64,000 nt of DNA from Tricholoma matsutake (taxonomy: Eukaryota; Basidiomycota; Agaricomycetes; Agaricales; Tricholomataceae): contig AP026538.1 of assembly GCA_026075535.2 (NCBI GenBank), forward strand, positions 7,378,001-7,442,000, in the 5' to 3' direction. The number at the start of each line of letters is the position of its first letter. Position 1 is the first letter of the stretch. The notes under the pieces are model-generated. The model did not search any database and was not told where the DNA came from. It saw nothing but the letters and a program-made list of their open reading frames with translations. Position numbers and translations under genes: made by a program. Shown in pieces: positions 9,702 through 19,118 of the stretch.

Positions 9702-10228
9702 ATCGCGTCCAGTTGGTGTAGCATGGCATGAGAGGTGGCTTCAATTTCCAACCTCTCATTCACAGATAGCGGCACTTTGTCCTCCACCAACTCGGGGATG
9801 GGGGGCAAAGGCGGTAACGGGGCAGGGGATGCCTCCGGATAGAAGAGCTCAGCCATGCCGAGCTCCTGTGTATACATGTCCTCGCGTTCGAGACTGCGAG
9901 TCCAACGTTTATGTGCGATATGGACGTCCTGTGCCCACAGCACACGGTCGATCGTTTGCCTCGAGGCTAGCTTGGGGCTGCTCTCGGCGTAATTGAGGCC
10001 CTCCTGCATAACAAGAGAATCCTCGTCATTGTCATCGTCAGGGTTGGAGAGGTCTTCTCTGGCCCACAGATCTCTGACTGCTCTAAGGGCAGTAGCTACC
10101 TCCGGATTGTCTTGATCGTACCGGGTGTCATAGTCTTGGACGTCATCTTCATAGATGTCGCCCATAATCAGGGAGGGGTTGTGTAGACCCCAACGTGGTG
10201 TTTGGTCTCTAGTTCGCCGTTTAGGCAT
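9702..10228 (-). pseudogene. SRP-beta orphan protein, N-terminal fragment
   Basis: Starts at ATG 10228 (MPKRRTRDQTPRW) and stays open to the junction at about residue 176, in the ATSHAMLHQLDA segment. The beta N-terminus differs from alpha (DQTPRWGLHNPSL against VQPPHRGLRDPVL), while the region from the QELGMAELF motif onward is almost the same. The conserved C-terminal block and basic tail are absent because the reverse transcript joined alpha1 here. No stop of its own; probably not functional. Confidence 0.85.
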
Positions 10229-11004
10229 TGAGAGGAAGTTAATGCTTGTAGATGATGGTAGAAATCGAAATACGTAGCGTGCCATCGATAACGGGTGATC
10301 CCTTATCTCTATTCCGGGTCCACCCGATACTGCCTCTGAACGCTCCGAGGGGGGAACAGGCCGCACATCCTGTAGCCCAGTGGGAGAAGATTGAACCCGG
10401 GTCATAACACCCCAGAGGAGTGAGCACCGGAGGTAAAGAGATAGTGGTGAGAAGCGGACACCGAGGTGTAGACCTAGCCGCTAGGGGGCACCATCGCCCG
10501 GCCCCTTTTCACGATGGTGTATTCCAGCAGGTAGTCAGTGTAGCATGTCTCTAGTAGCAGAAACTCACAAAGCATGGAGGCTGGAAGCCTCCCAGACGAC
10601 CAGCAGTCCAGTGATAATGGCCCCTCCTCCCTAAGCCAGACCTCCCCCACCTAGACGAGTGTGACGACTTGGGCGAGCGTTGAAGCAGGCATCCCACACC
10701 CACTCTAAGCCCCCAGAGGGACCTCGACTACTCTTTCATAGACAACACTCACCTAGTCAGGATCCTCGAAGCCCAGGAGAACAAGACGAATAGCAGCCAT
10801 TGTCAAAAACAATGACCGGGGCATCCACGGAGATCGGATGGACAGATCTCTTAGCAAATCAGGGCAAGCCTGGGGACGCCAAGAGCGTTCGTGATGGTGA
10901 AATCCGATCGAAAATCAGACAAAAATTGGAGTCTCGATGTTGCTACCAACATCGAGCAGGAGTGTTTACCACTGTTTATGGTGGTTGTAACAAGTCAAGG
11001 AGCG
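9702..11004 (-). mobile_element. SRP-beta1, 5' half only, second template of the chimera
   Basis: The leader and first ~175 codons of a beta-type SRP, ending at the SRP 5' terminus (AAGGAGCG on the plus strand at 10997-11004). It has no 3' UTR or poly-A of its own; its inner end abuts the alpha1 5' terminus. Bases 11005-11011 are filler before the GAGCAGGATA duplication. Alpha1 and beta1 are different subfamilies, so this is a switch between two RNAs and not a tandem copy. Confidence 0.85.
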
Positions 11005-11198
11005 TCCTGCAGAGCAGGATACAAACTTGGGTACTACTATAACTATGCTTCCCCTCACCCATATCCTACCCAGGTCCTCGTTTTAGCCACTTTAGGTGGG
11101 CAGTGCCATGTTGGCCTCTCAGCCAGGAAAGGCAATAATCTGGAGGGGGAGACCCCCTCCTGAAGCTAGCCATTAGATCGTCAGCTGGTGCGAAGCGT

Positions 11199-11978
11199 CG
11201 CTCCTTGACTTGTTACAACCACCATAAATAGTGGTAAACACCTCTGCTCAATGTTGCAAGCGACGTCGACACTTCAATTTTCGTCCGATTTTCGATCGGA
11301 TTTCACCATCACGAACGCTCTCGGCGTCTCCAGGCCTACCCTGATTTGCTAAGAGATCCGTCCATCCGATCTCCGTGGATGCCCCGGTCATTGTTTTTGA
11401 CAATGGCTGCTATCTGTCTCGTTCTCCTGGGCTTCGAGGATCTTGACTAGGTGAGTGTCGTTTATGAAAGAGTAGTCTGGGTCCCTCTGGGGGCTTAGAG
11501 TGGGTGTGGGATGCCTGCTTCAACGCTCGCCCAAGTCGACACACTCGTTTAGTTGGGGGAGGTCTGGCTTAGGGAGAAGGGACGTTATCACTGGATTGCT
11601 AGTTGTCTGCGAGGCTTCTAGCCTCCATGCTATGTGAGTTTCTATTACTAGAGACATGCTACACTGACTACCCGTTGGAATACACCATCGTTAAAAGGGG
11701 CCGGGCGATGGTGCCCCCTGGCGGCTAGGTCGACGCTCTGGTGGCCGCTACTCACCACCAACTCTCTACCTCCGGTGCTCACTCTTCTAGGGTGCTATGA
11801 CCCGGGGTCAATCTTCTCCCACTAGGCAGCAGGATGTGCGGCTTGCTCGCCCCCTCGGAGCGTTCGGAGGCTGGATCGGGTGGACCCGGAATTTAGATAA
11901 GGGACCAGCCGTTATCGATTCCACGCTGCGTATCTTGATTTTTATCATCATCTACTAGCACTAACACACACTCTCTCA
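11199..11978 (+). promoter_or_regulatory. SRP structured 5' leader
   Basis: A ~780-base leader without a conserved ATG ORF but with several conserved hairpins: ACCAC(cataaata)GTGGT just inside the 5' end; TCCGAT(tttcg)ATCGGA; CATTGT(ttttg)ACAATG at 11389-11405; and CACCATCG(15-base loop)CGATGGTG at 11683-11713. In gamma1 the third stem reads CACTGT/ACAGTG, a compensatory pair change. Possible roles are an internal promoter, translation control or RNP assembly; none can be proven from sequence. Confidence 0.6.
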
Positions 11979-12797
11979 ATGCCCAAACGGCGAACCAGAG
12001 TCCAACCACCACATCGGGGTCTACGCGACCCCGTTCTGATCACGGGCGACATCTTTGATGATGACGTCCAAGACTACGACACCCGGTTCGTGCAAGACGA
12101 ATCGGAGGTAGCAGCTGCTTTTAGGGCAGCTAGAGATCTATGGGCCGGGGAAGACCTCTCCGACCCTAACGATGATGACGACGACGAGGATTCTCTTGCT
12201 ATGCAGGAGGCCCTCAATTACGCTGAGAGCAGCCCTAAGCTAGCCTCGAGGCAAACGATCGACCGTGTGCTGTGGGCACAGGACGTCCATATCGCACATA
12301 AACGTTGGACTCGCAGTCTCGAACGCGAGGACATGTATACACAGGAGCTCGGCATGGCCGAGCTCTTCTATCCGGAGGCATCCCCTGCCCCGTTACCGCC
12401 TTTGCCCCCCATCCCTGAGTTGGTGGAGGACGAAGTGCCACTATCTGTGAATGAGAGGTTGGAAATTGAAGCCACCTCTCATGCCATGCTACACCAACTC
12501 GACGCGATGACCATGTTTATTGGTACCGTCCGTACATCCGCCGTTCCTCCTGCAGAGAGGAACGCATGGCGCCAAATGGCCTGGGAGTTATTCACGACCA
12601 CCTGGCGACTGTCTGAGTCGATGTCGGCGGAACTAGCAGCCGTTCCGACACCTCTCGACCTCACGTCTCCGGCAGCCTTCCGGGCTTCCTATGCGGCGAT
12701 GCACACTGCTCAATCAGAGCCTCAATCTGGGGAACCCTCGTCCCCAGCACGGCGCCGTCGTCCTCGAGGTCCTCGTGGACAGCAGCGCCGCAACTAG
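11979..12797 (+). CDS. SRP-alpha orphan protein, 272 aa
   Basis: Intact ORF of full-length alpha2; start MPKRRTRVQPPHRG, stop TAG 12795-12797. It has the same blocks as at 8100: basic N-terminus, acidic patch, QELGMAELFYPE, proline-rich PELVEDEVPLS linker, conserved Trp-rich block (WRQMAWELFTTTWRLSE) and a final Arg-rich tail (ARRRRPRGPRGQQRRN). Comparison with the diverged gamma protein (27758) shows that the second half is best conserved (GTV..SAVP..ERNAWRQMAWELF and PLDLTSPAAFRASYAA), as expected under protein-level selection. The function is unknown; an RNA-binding partner of the LINE machinery is one possibility. Confidence 0.88.
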   Translation: MPKRRTRVQPPHRGLRDPVLITGDIFDDDVQDYDTRFVQDESEVAAAFRAARDLWAGEDLSDPNDDDDDEDSLAMQEALNYAESSPKLASRQTIDRVLWAQDVHIAHKRWTRSLEREDMYTQELGMAELFYPEASPAPLPPLPPIPELVEDEVPLSVNERLEIEATSHAMLHQLDAMTMFIGTVRTSAVPPAERNAWRQMAWELFTTTWRLSESMSAELAAVPTPLDLTSPAAFRASYAAMHTAQSEPQSGEPSSPARRRRPRGPRGQQRRN

Positions 12798-13104
12798 TAC
12801 AGGGGGCTATCCCCCTCTACGTTCACGGACACCAAGTAACTGGTGGCCACTATCGGGATGGCGACATGGTGTCGCTTCCCTATACCTTCCCCCCACTGCG
12901 GGGGGGACGATGTCATCGAGTGCGTGCACATAGGTGCATTTGCTCGAGGGGGGCCTCGGCCCCCTACTTACGGCGGTCACGGTGAATAACCAGGTGAACA
13001 ACCACCCGCCTTGTTACTGTCACTCGTGCACAGCATGGTGATGGTCCACCTCATTCGTCTGGGGTGGTCAATCCTCGTTGGCTGGAAAAACGCAGACGGT
13101 TATT

Positions 13105-13120
13105 CCTCCCGCAAGGGGGG
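13105..13120 (+). other. GNRA-capped hairpin in the SRP 3' UTR
   Basis: CCTCCC-GCAA-GGGGGG: a six-pair stem closed by a GCAA (GNRA-type) tetraloop. It is kept in nearly all SRP copies (for example on the minus strand at 7781-7796). In epsilon2 (58341-58356) the stem is CTTCCC/GGGAGG with the same loop, so pairing is held while the sequence changes. Confidence 0.65.
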
Positions 13121-13372
13121 ATTTACGGTGAATTAACACTGCTGCGCCTGGTCTGGCCTCGGTCGGACATGTGGCTGGGGGACCGTTTGCTCCAGGGGGC
13201 GATCTAATGGCTAACTTCGGGAGGGGGGGCGCCCCCTCCAGATTATTGCCTTTCCTGGCTGAGAGGCCAACGTCTGTGGAACTGCCCGCCTAAAGGTGGC
13301 TAAAACGGGGACCTGAGTGGGAGATGGGCGAGGGGAACGCGTAGATAAAGTAGTACCCAAGTTTGTACCTCG

Positions 13373-13414
13373 CTCCGCGGACTGCGTTCGAGCCCCGCGT
13401 TATAAATTCTGATC

Positions 13415-13456
<42 letters not shown>
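13373..13456 (+). other. SRP 3' recognition tail
   Basis: CGCGG-[ACTGCGTTCGAGCC]-CCGCG hairpin, TTATAAA, a TTCTGATCC linker and 41 A. It aligns with the LINE tail at 5634-5703 through the stem, the ACTGCG loop start and TTATAAA. The resemblance continues upstream as GTAC...TTTGTA about 30 bases before the stem. Confidence 0.7.
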
Positions 13457-13459
<3 letters not shown>

Positions 13460-13789
13460 GGTGCGAAGCGGTCCCCCAGCCACATATCCAACCAAAGTCA
13501 GATCAGGCACAGCAGTGTCAATTCACTGTAAATCCCCCCTTGCGGGAGGAATAACCGTCCGCATACTCCCAGCCAATGAGGATTGACCACCCCGGATGAA
13601 CGAGGTGGACCATCACCGTGTCATGCATGAGTAACGGTAATGTGGCAGCTGGTTGTTCACCTGGTTATTCATTGGAACTGCCGTAAGCAGGGGGCCAAAG
13701 CCCCCCTCCAGCAAATGCACTGCCAGCACATGCACTCGATAGCAATTTCCCCCCTGCAGCGGGGAGAACGTAAAGGGTAGCGACATTTG

Positions 13790-14345
13790 TCACCAACCTG
13801 ACAGCAGCCAGCAGACTGGCGGTGATGGGTGTGGAGCAGGATGCCCCACACACGTAGCAGCACGGCCATCTGTGATGATGACGGCCATCTGTGATGATGA
13901 CGGCCATCTGTGATGATGACGGCACTGTACTGGGAACGAGGGTTCCCCAGATTGGAGCTCTGCTAGAGCTGTTGGCATCGCCACACAGGAAGCTGGAACA
14001 GCTGCCGGAGGCATAGGATCGTTGAAACGATCGTCTCTGGTTGTCCGCTTGGGCATCAGGAGCAAGTTAGTACCAGTATATGATGCAAGTGATCGAAATA
14101 CGCAGCGTGCAGTGTAAGCGAGGGCCTCCTGCCTAGCAAGAGAGTCCACGTAGTCGTCAGGGTCGGGGAGGTCCTCCCCGGCCCACAGATCTCAAACTGC
14201 CTAGGGCAGCTGCTACCTCCAGTTCGTTCTGTGAGAACTGGGTGTCGTAGTCTTGGGCATCATCACCAATGATGTCACCCGTAATCAAGGTGGGGTCGTG
14301 AAGGCCCCAGCGTGTGGTTTGGTCTCTGCTCAGCCGTTTGGGCAT
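13790..14345 (-). pseudogene. SRP-delta degenerate ORF region with two start segments
   Basis: Two ATG-headed pieces on the minus strand. The first (14345-14157) reads MPKRLSRDQTTRWGLHDPTLITGD, a beta-like N-terminus ending after the LRSVGRGG region. The second (from ATG 14056) reads MPKRTTRDDR, preceded by CVFRSLASYTGTN, the equivalent of the last leader bases of beta, and runs into a shortened C-terminus. So delta joins an ORF start to a second leader end plus ORF start. Delta2 (59197-59796) has the same joint, so it predates both copies. The full orphan protein cannot be made. Confidence 0.75.
13864..13920. repeat. Three tandem 19-bp units in delta1
   Basis: GGCCATCTGTGATGATGAC three times without mismatch (13864-13882, 13883-13901, 13902-13920). 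Delta2 has one unit at 59353-59371 with one change, so the expansion is private to this copy. Nineteen is not a multiple of three, which fits loss of coding function. Confidence 0.92.
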
Positions 14346-15090
14346 TGAGAGTGAGTTAGCACAGGTAAATGACGATAACAGTCAGAATACGTAGCGTAAG
14401 ATCGATAACAGATGGCCCCTTATCTCAGTTCCAGGTCCACCCGATACAGCCTCCAAATGCTCCGAGGGGGCGAACAGGCTGCACATCCTGTTGCCTGGTG
14501 GGAGAAGATTGAACCCAGGTCATAACACCTCAGAGGAGTGAGCACCGGAGGTGAGGAGTTGGTGGTGAAATGCGGCCACCAGAGCATCAACCTAGCTATC
14601 AGGGGGCATCATCACCCGACCCCTTTTAGCGACGGTGTATTCCAACAGGTAGTCAGTGTAGCTTGTCCCTAGTAGTAGTGACTCACATAGCATGGAGGTT
14701 GGAAACCCCAGAGACGACCAGCAGTCCAGTAACGATGTCCCTCCCCCTGAGCCAGACCTCCCCCAACTAAGCGAGTGCATCAACTTGGGCGAGCATTGAA
14801 GCAGGCATCCCACACCCACTCTAAGCCCCCATAGGGACCTAGACTACTCTTTCATAGACACCACTCACCTAGCCAGGATCCTCGAAGCACAGGGGAATGA
14901 GACAAATAGCAGCCATTGTCAAAAACAATGACCGGGGCATCCCCAGGGATTGGATGGACGGATCTCTTAGCAAATCAGGGCAGGTCTGGAGACGTCGAGA
15001 GCGTTCGTGATGGTGAAATCTGATCGAAAATCGGACCTAAATTGAAGTGTCGACGTTGCTGGCAACGTTGAGCAGAGGTGTTTACCACTG

Positions 15091-16910
15091 TTTTTTTTTT
15101 TTTTTTTTTGGATCAGAATTTATAACGCGGGGCTCGAACACAGTCCGCGGAGCAGGGTACAAACTTGGGTACTACTTTATCTATGCGTTCCCCTCGCCCA
15201 TCTCCCACTCAGGTCCCCGTTTTAGCCACTTTAGGCGGGCAGTGCCACAGACGTTGGCCTCTCAGCTAGGAAAGGCAATAATCTGGAGGGGGCGCCCCCC
15301 CCTCCCGAAGTTAGCCATTAGATTGCCCCCTGGAGCAAACGGTCCCCCAGCCACATGTCCGACCGAGGCCAGACCAGGCGCAGCAGTGTTAATTCACCAT
15401 AAATCCCCCCTTGCGGGAGGAATAACCGTTTGCGTTTTTCCAGCCAACGAGGATTGACCACCCCAGACAAATGAGGTGGACCATCACCGTGTTGTGCACG
15501 AGTGACAGTAACGAGGCGGGTGGTTGTTCACCTGGTTATTCACCGTGACTGCCATAAGTAGGGGGCCAAGGCCCCCCTCGAGCAAATGCATGCACTCGAT
15601 GACATCGTCCCCCACGCAGTGGGGGGAAGGTATAGGGAAGCAACATTGTGTCACCATCCCGATAGTGGCCACCAGTTGCTTGGTGGCCGTGAACGTAGAG
15701 GTGGATAGACCCCTGTACTAGTTGCAGCGCTGCTGTCCACGAGGACCTCGAGGACGACGGCGCCGTGCTGGGGACGAGGGTTCCCCAGATTGAGGCTCTG
15801 ACTGAGCAGTGTGCATTGCCGCGTAGGAAGCCTGGAAGGCTGCTGGAGACGTGAGATCGAGAGGTGTCAGAACGGCTGCTAGTTCCGCCGACATCATCTC
15901 AGACAGTCGCCAAGTGGTCGTGAATAATTCCCAGGCCATTTGGCGCCAAGCGTTCCTCTCTGCAGGGGGAACGGTGGACGTACGGACGGTACCAACGAAC
16001 ATGGCCATCGCGTCGAGTTGGTGTAGCATGGCATGAGAGGTGGCTTCAATTTCCAACCTCTCATTCACAGATAGCGGCACTTCGTCCTCCACCAACTCAG
16101 GGATGGGGGGCAAAGGCGGTAACGGGGCAGGGGATGCCTCCGGATAGAAGAGCTCGGCCATGCCAAGCTCCTGTGTATACATGTCCTCGCGTTCGAGACT
16201 GTGAGTCCAACGTTGATGTGCAATATGGACGTCCTGCACCCACAGCACATGGTCGATCGTTGGCCTCGAGGCTAGCTTAGGGCTGCTCTCGGCGTAATTG
16301 AGGGCCTCCTGCATAGCAAGAGAATCCTTGTCGTCGTCATCATCGTTAGGGTCGGAGAGGTCTTCCCCGGCCCATAGATCTCTAGCTGCCCTGAAAGCAG
16401 CTGCTACCTCCGATTCGTCTTGCACGAACCGGGTGTCGTAGTCTTGGACATCATCATCAAAGATGTCGCCCGTGATCAGAATGGGGTCGCGTAGACCCCG
16501 ATGTGGTGGTTGGACTCTGGTTTGCCGTTTGGGCATTGAGAGAGTGTGTGTTAGTGCTGGTAGATGATGGTAAGAATCAAAATACGCAGCGTGGAATCGA
16601 TAACGGCTGGTCCCTTATCTACATTCCGGGTCCACCCGATCCAGCCTCCGAACGCTCTGAGGGGGCGAGCAAGCCGCACATCCTGCTGCCTAGTGGGAGA
16701 ATATTGAACCCGGGTCATAACACCCTAGAAGAGTGAGCACCGGAGGTAGAGAGTTGGTGGAGAGTGGCGGCCACCAAGGTGACGACCTAGCTGCCAGGGG
16801 GCACCATCGCCTGGCCCCTTTTAACGATGGTGTATTCCAACGGGTAGTCAGTGTACCATGTCTCTAGTAATAGAGACTCACAGAGCATGGAGGCTAGAAG
16901 CCTCCCAGAA
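15091..16910 (-). mobile_element. SRP-alpha3, minus strand, leader cut at beta2
   Basis: Poly-T 15091-15109, 3' UTR, intact ORF 15718-16536 and part of the leader to about 16910, where the plus-strand beta2 5' end begins. The left flank is the delta1 leader. No matching target duplication is found on the right, so the leader was lost by truncation or by a later head-to-head rearrangement with beta2. Confidence 0.85.
15718..16536 (-). CDS. SRP-alpha orphan protein, 272 aa
   Basis: Intact alpha-type ORF (MPKRQTRVQPPHRG ... GQQRCN), same length and block order as at 11979. Differences from alpha2 are scattered substitutions such as DDDDDKDS in the acidic patch and HQRWTHSLE before the QELGMAELFYPE motif. 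The Trp-rich block and the basic tail are kept. The function is unrecognised. The leader upstream is incomplete in this copy, so it may lack its own promoter. Confidence 0.85.
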   Translation of the reverse strand: MPKRQTRVQPPHRGLRDPILITGDIFDDDVQDYDTRFVQDESEVAAAFRAARDLWAGEDLSDPNDDDDDKDSLAMQEALNYAESSPKLASRPTIDHVLWVQDVHIAHQRWTHSLEREDMYTQELGMAELFYPEASPAPLPPLPPIPELVEDEVPLSVNERLEIEATSHAMLHQLDAMAMFVGTVRTSTVPPAERNAWRQMAWELFTTTWRLSEMMSAELAAVLTPLDLTSPAAFQASYAAMHTAQSEPQSGEPSSPARRRRPRGPRGQQRCN

Positions 16911-19118
16911 CGCTCCTTGACTTGTTACAACCACTATAAACAGTGGTAAACACTCCTGCTCGATGTTGGTAGCAACGTCGAGACTCCAATTTCTGTCCAA
17001 TTTTCGATCGGATTTCACCATCACAAACGCTCTCGGCGTCTCCAGGCTTGCCCTGATTTGCTAAGAGATCTGTCCATCCAATCTCCGTGGATGCCCCGGT
17101 CATTGTTTTTGACAATGGCTGCTATTCGTCTCGTTCTCCTGGGCTTCGAGGATCCTGACTAGGTGAGTGTTGTCTATGAAAGAGTAGTCTAGGTCCCTCT
17201 GGGGGCTTAGAGTGAGTGTGGGATGCCTGCTTCAACGCTCACCCAAGTCGTCACACTCGTCTAGGTGGGGGAGGTCTGGCTTAGGGAGGAGGGACATTAT
17301 CACTGGACTGCTGGTCGTCTGGGAGGCTTCCAGCCTCCATGCTCTGTGAGTTTCTATTACTAGAGACATGCTACACTGACTACCCGCTGGAATACACCAT
17401 CGTTAAAAGGGGCCGGGCGATGGTGCCCCCCAGCGGCTAGGCCTACACCTCGGTGGCCGCTTCTCACCACTATCCCTCTACCTCCGGTGCTCACTCCTCT
17501 GGGGTGTTATGACCCGGGTTCAATCTTCTCCCACCAGGCTACAGGATGTGCGGCCTGTTCCCCCTCGGAGCGTTCGGAGGCAGTATCGGGTGGACCCGGA
17601 ATAGAGATAAGGGATCACCCGTTATCGATGGCACGCTACGTATTTCGATTTTTACCATCATCTACAAGCATTAACTTCCTCTCAACGCCTAAACGGCGAA
17701 CTACAGACCAAACACCACGTTGGGGTCTACACAACCCCTCCCTGATTATGGGCGACATCTATGACGATGGCGTCCAAGACTACGACACCCGGTACGATCA
17801 CGACGATCCAGGTGTAGCTACTGCCCTACAGGCAGTTAGAGATCTATGGGCTGGAGAGGACCTCTCCGACCCTGAGGATGACGAGGACTCTCTTGCTATG
17901 CAAGAGGCCCTCAATTATGCCGAGAGCAGCCCCAAGCTGGCCTCGAGGCAAACGATCGACCGTGTGCTGTGGGCGCAGGACGTCCATGTTGCACATAAAC
18001 GATGGACTCGCAGTCTCGAATGCGAGGACATGTACACTCAGGAGCTCGGCATTGCTGAGCTCTTCTATCCAGAGGCATCCCCTGCTCCGTTACCGCCTTT
18101 GCCCCCCATCCCTAAGCTGGTGGAGGACGAAGTGCCGTTATCTGTGAATGAGAGGCTGGAAATCGAAGCCACCTCTCATGCCATGCTACACCAACTCGAC
18201 GTGATGACCATGTTCGTTGGTACCGTCCGTACGTCCGCCGTTCCCCCTGCAGAGAGGAACGCATGGCGCCAAATGGCCTGGGAGTTATTCATGACCACCT
18301 GGCGACTGTCTGAGACGATGTCGGCGGAACTAGCAGCTGTTCCGACACCTCTCAACCTCACGTCTCCGGCAGCCTTCCGGGCTTCCTATGCGGCGGTGCA
18401 CACCGCTCAATCTGGGGAACCCTCGTCCCCAGCACGGCGCCGTCATCCTCGAGGTCCGCGTGGACAGCAGCGCCGCAACTAGTACAGGGGGCTATCCCCC
18501 TCTACGTTCACGGCCACCAAGCAACTGGTGGCCACTATCGGGATGGTGACATGGTGTCGCTTCCCTATACCTTCCCCCCACTGCGGGGGGGACGATGTCA
18601 TCGAGTGCATGCACATGTGTGCATTTGCTCGAGGGGGGTCTCGGCCCCCTACTTACGGCGGTCACGGTGAATAACCAGGTGAACAACCACCCGCCTTGTT
18701 ACTGTCACTCGTGCACAACACGGTGATGGTCCACCTCATTTGTCTGGGGTGGTCAATCCTCGTTGGCTGGAAAAACGCAAATGGTTATTCCTCCCGCAAG
18801 GGGGGATTTACAGTGAATTAACACTGCTGCGCCTGGTCTGGCCTCGGTCGGACATGTGGCTGGGGGACCGTTTGCTCCAGGGGGCGATCTAATGGCTAAC
18901 TTCGGAAGGGGGGGGCGCCCCCTCCAGATTATTGCCTTTCCTGGCTGAGAGGCCAACGTCTGTGGCACTGCCTGCCTAAAGTGGCTAAAACGGGGACCTG
19001 AGTGGGAGATGGGCGAGGGGAATGCGTAGATAAAGTAGTACTCAAGTTTGTACCTTGCTCCGCGGATTGCGTTCAAGCCCCGCGTTATAAATTCTGATCC
19101 AAAAAAAAAAAAAAAAAA
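16911..19118 (+). mobile_element. SRP-beta2, full length
   Basis: 5' terminus CGCTCCTTGACTTG at 16911, leader, ORF region 17685-18482, 3' UTR and an 18-base poly-A (19101-19118). The right flank starts AAGATGTCCGC, an AAG-type target inside minus-strand LINE ORF2 (LN5); the left flank is the truncated leader of alpha3, so the matching left duplication has been lost. Confidence 0.88.
17685..18482 (+). pseudogene. SRP-beta orphan protein, start codon lost (ATG to ACG)
   Basis: Open for 265 codons with the normal beta blocks and tail, but the canonical initiator is ACG (17685-17687), giving TPKRRTTDQTPRW in place of MPKRR. The frame happens to stay open upstream into the leader. The acidic patch is shorter than in alpha (DPEDDEDS), and a three-residue gap near HTAQSGEPSS shortens the tail. 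The rest (QELGIAELFYPE, ERNAWRQMAWELF, DLTSPAAFRASYAA) is preserved. Initiation at ACG or at a later ATG cannot be excluded, so this is a recently damaged copy. Confidence 0.8.

Larger units (their letters stand above)
11198..13456 (+). mobile_element. SRP-alpha2, full-length reference copy
   Basis: Best complete SRP: 5' terminus CGCTCCTTGACTTG at 11199, leader to 11978, ORF 11979-12797, 3' UTR to 13415 and a 41-base poly-A. It is flanked by a 15-bp duplication AGCTGGTGCGAAGCG (11183-11197; 13456-13470) inside delta1. Total ~2.26 kb including poly-A. The long pure A run suggests a recent insertion. Confidence 0.95.
7391..15090 (-). mobile_element. SRP-delta1, split by the alpha1/beta1 chimera and by alpha2
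   Basis: Minus-strand SRP in three segments: 3' tail 7391-7463 (22-base poly-T, then hairpin tail), 11012-11197, and 13457-15090. The pieces are joined by target duplications: GAGCAGGATA around alpha1/beta1 (7454-7463 and 11012-11021) and AGCTGGTGCGAAGCG around alpha2 (11183-11197 and 13456-13470). It holds a gamma-like 3' UTR, a degenerate ORF region with two start-like segments, and a leader interrupted by alpha3 at 15090. The last ~35 leader bases are missing. Confidence 0.85.

Noticed and set aside
11199..11410. Self-cleaving ribozyme in the SRP leader
   Set aside because: I could not find the hammerhead core (CTGATGA...GAAA) or an HDV-like double pseudoknot at the 5' end; hairpins alone are not enough.
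13105..13456. tRNA-like 3' end in SRP (GTTCGAGCCCC resembles a B box; tail ends CCA)
   Set aside because: No A box at the right spacing and no cloverleaf; the LINE tail has ATCGGGC at the same place, so it is part of the shared hairpin loop.
13864..13920. CRISPR-like or satellite array
   Set aside because: Only three direct 19-bp units without spacers, single in the sister copy; local slippage.
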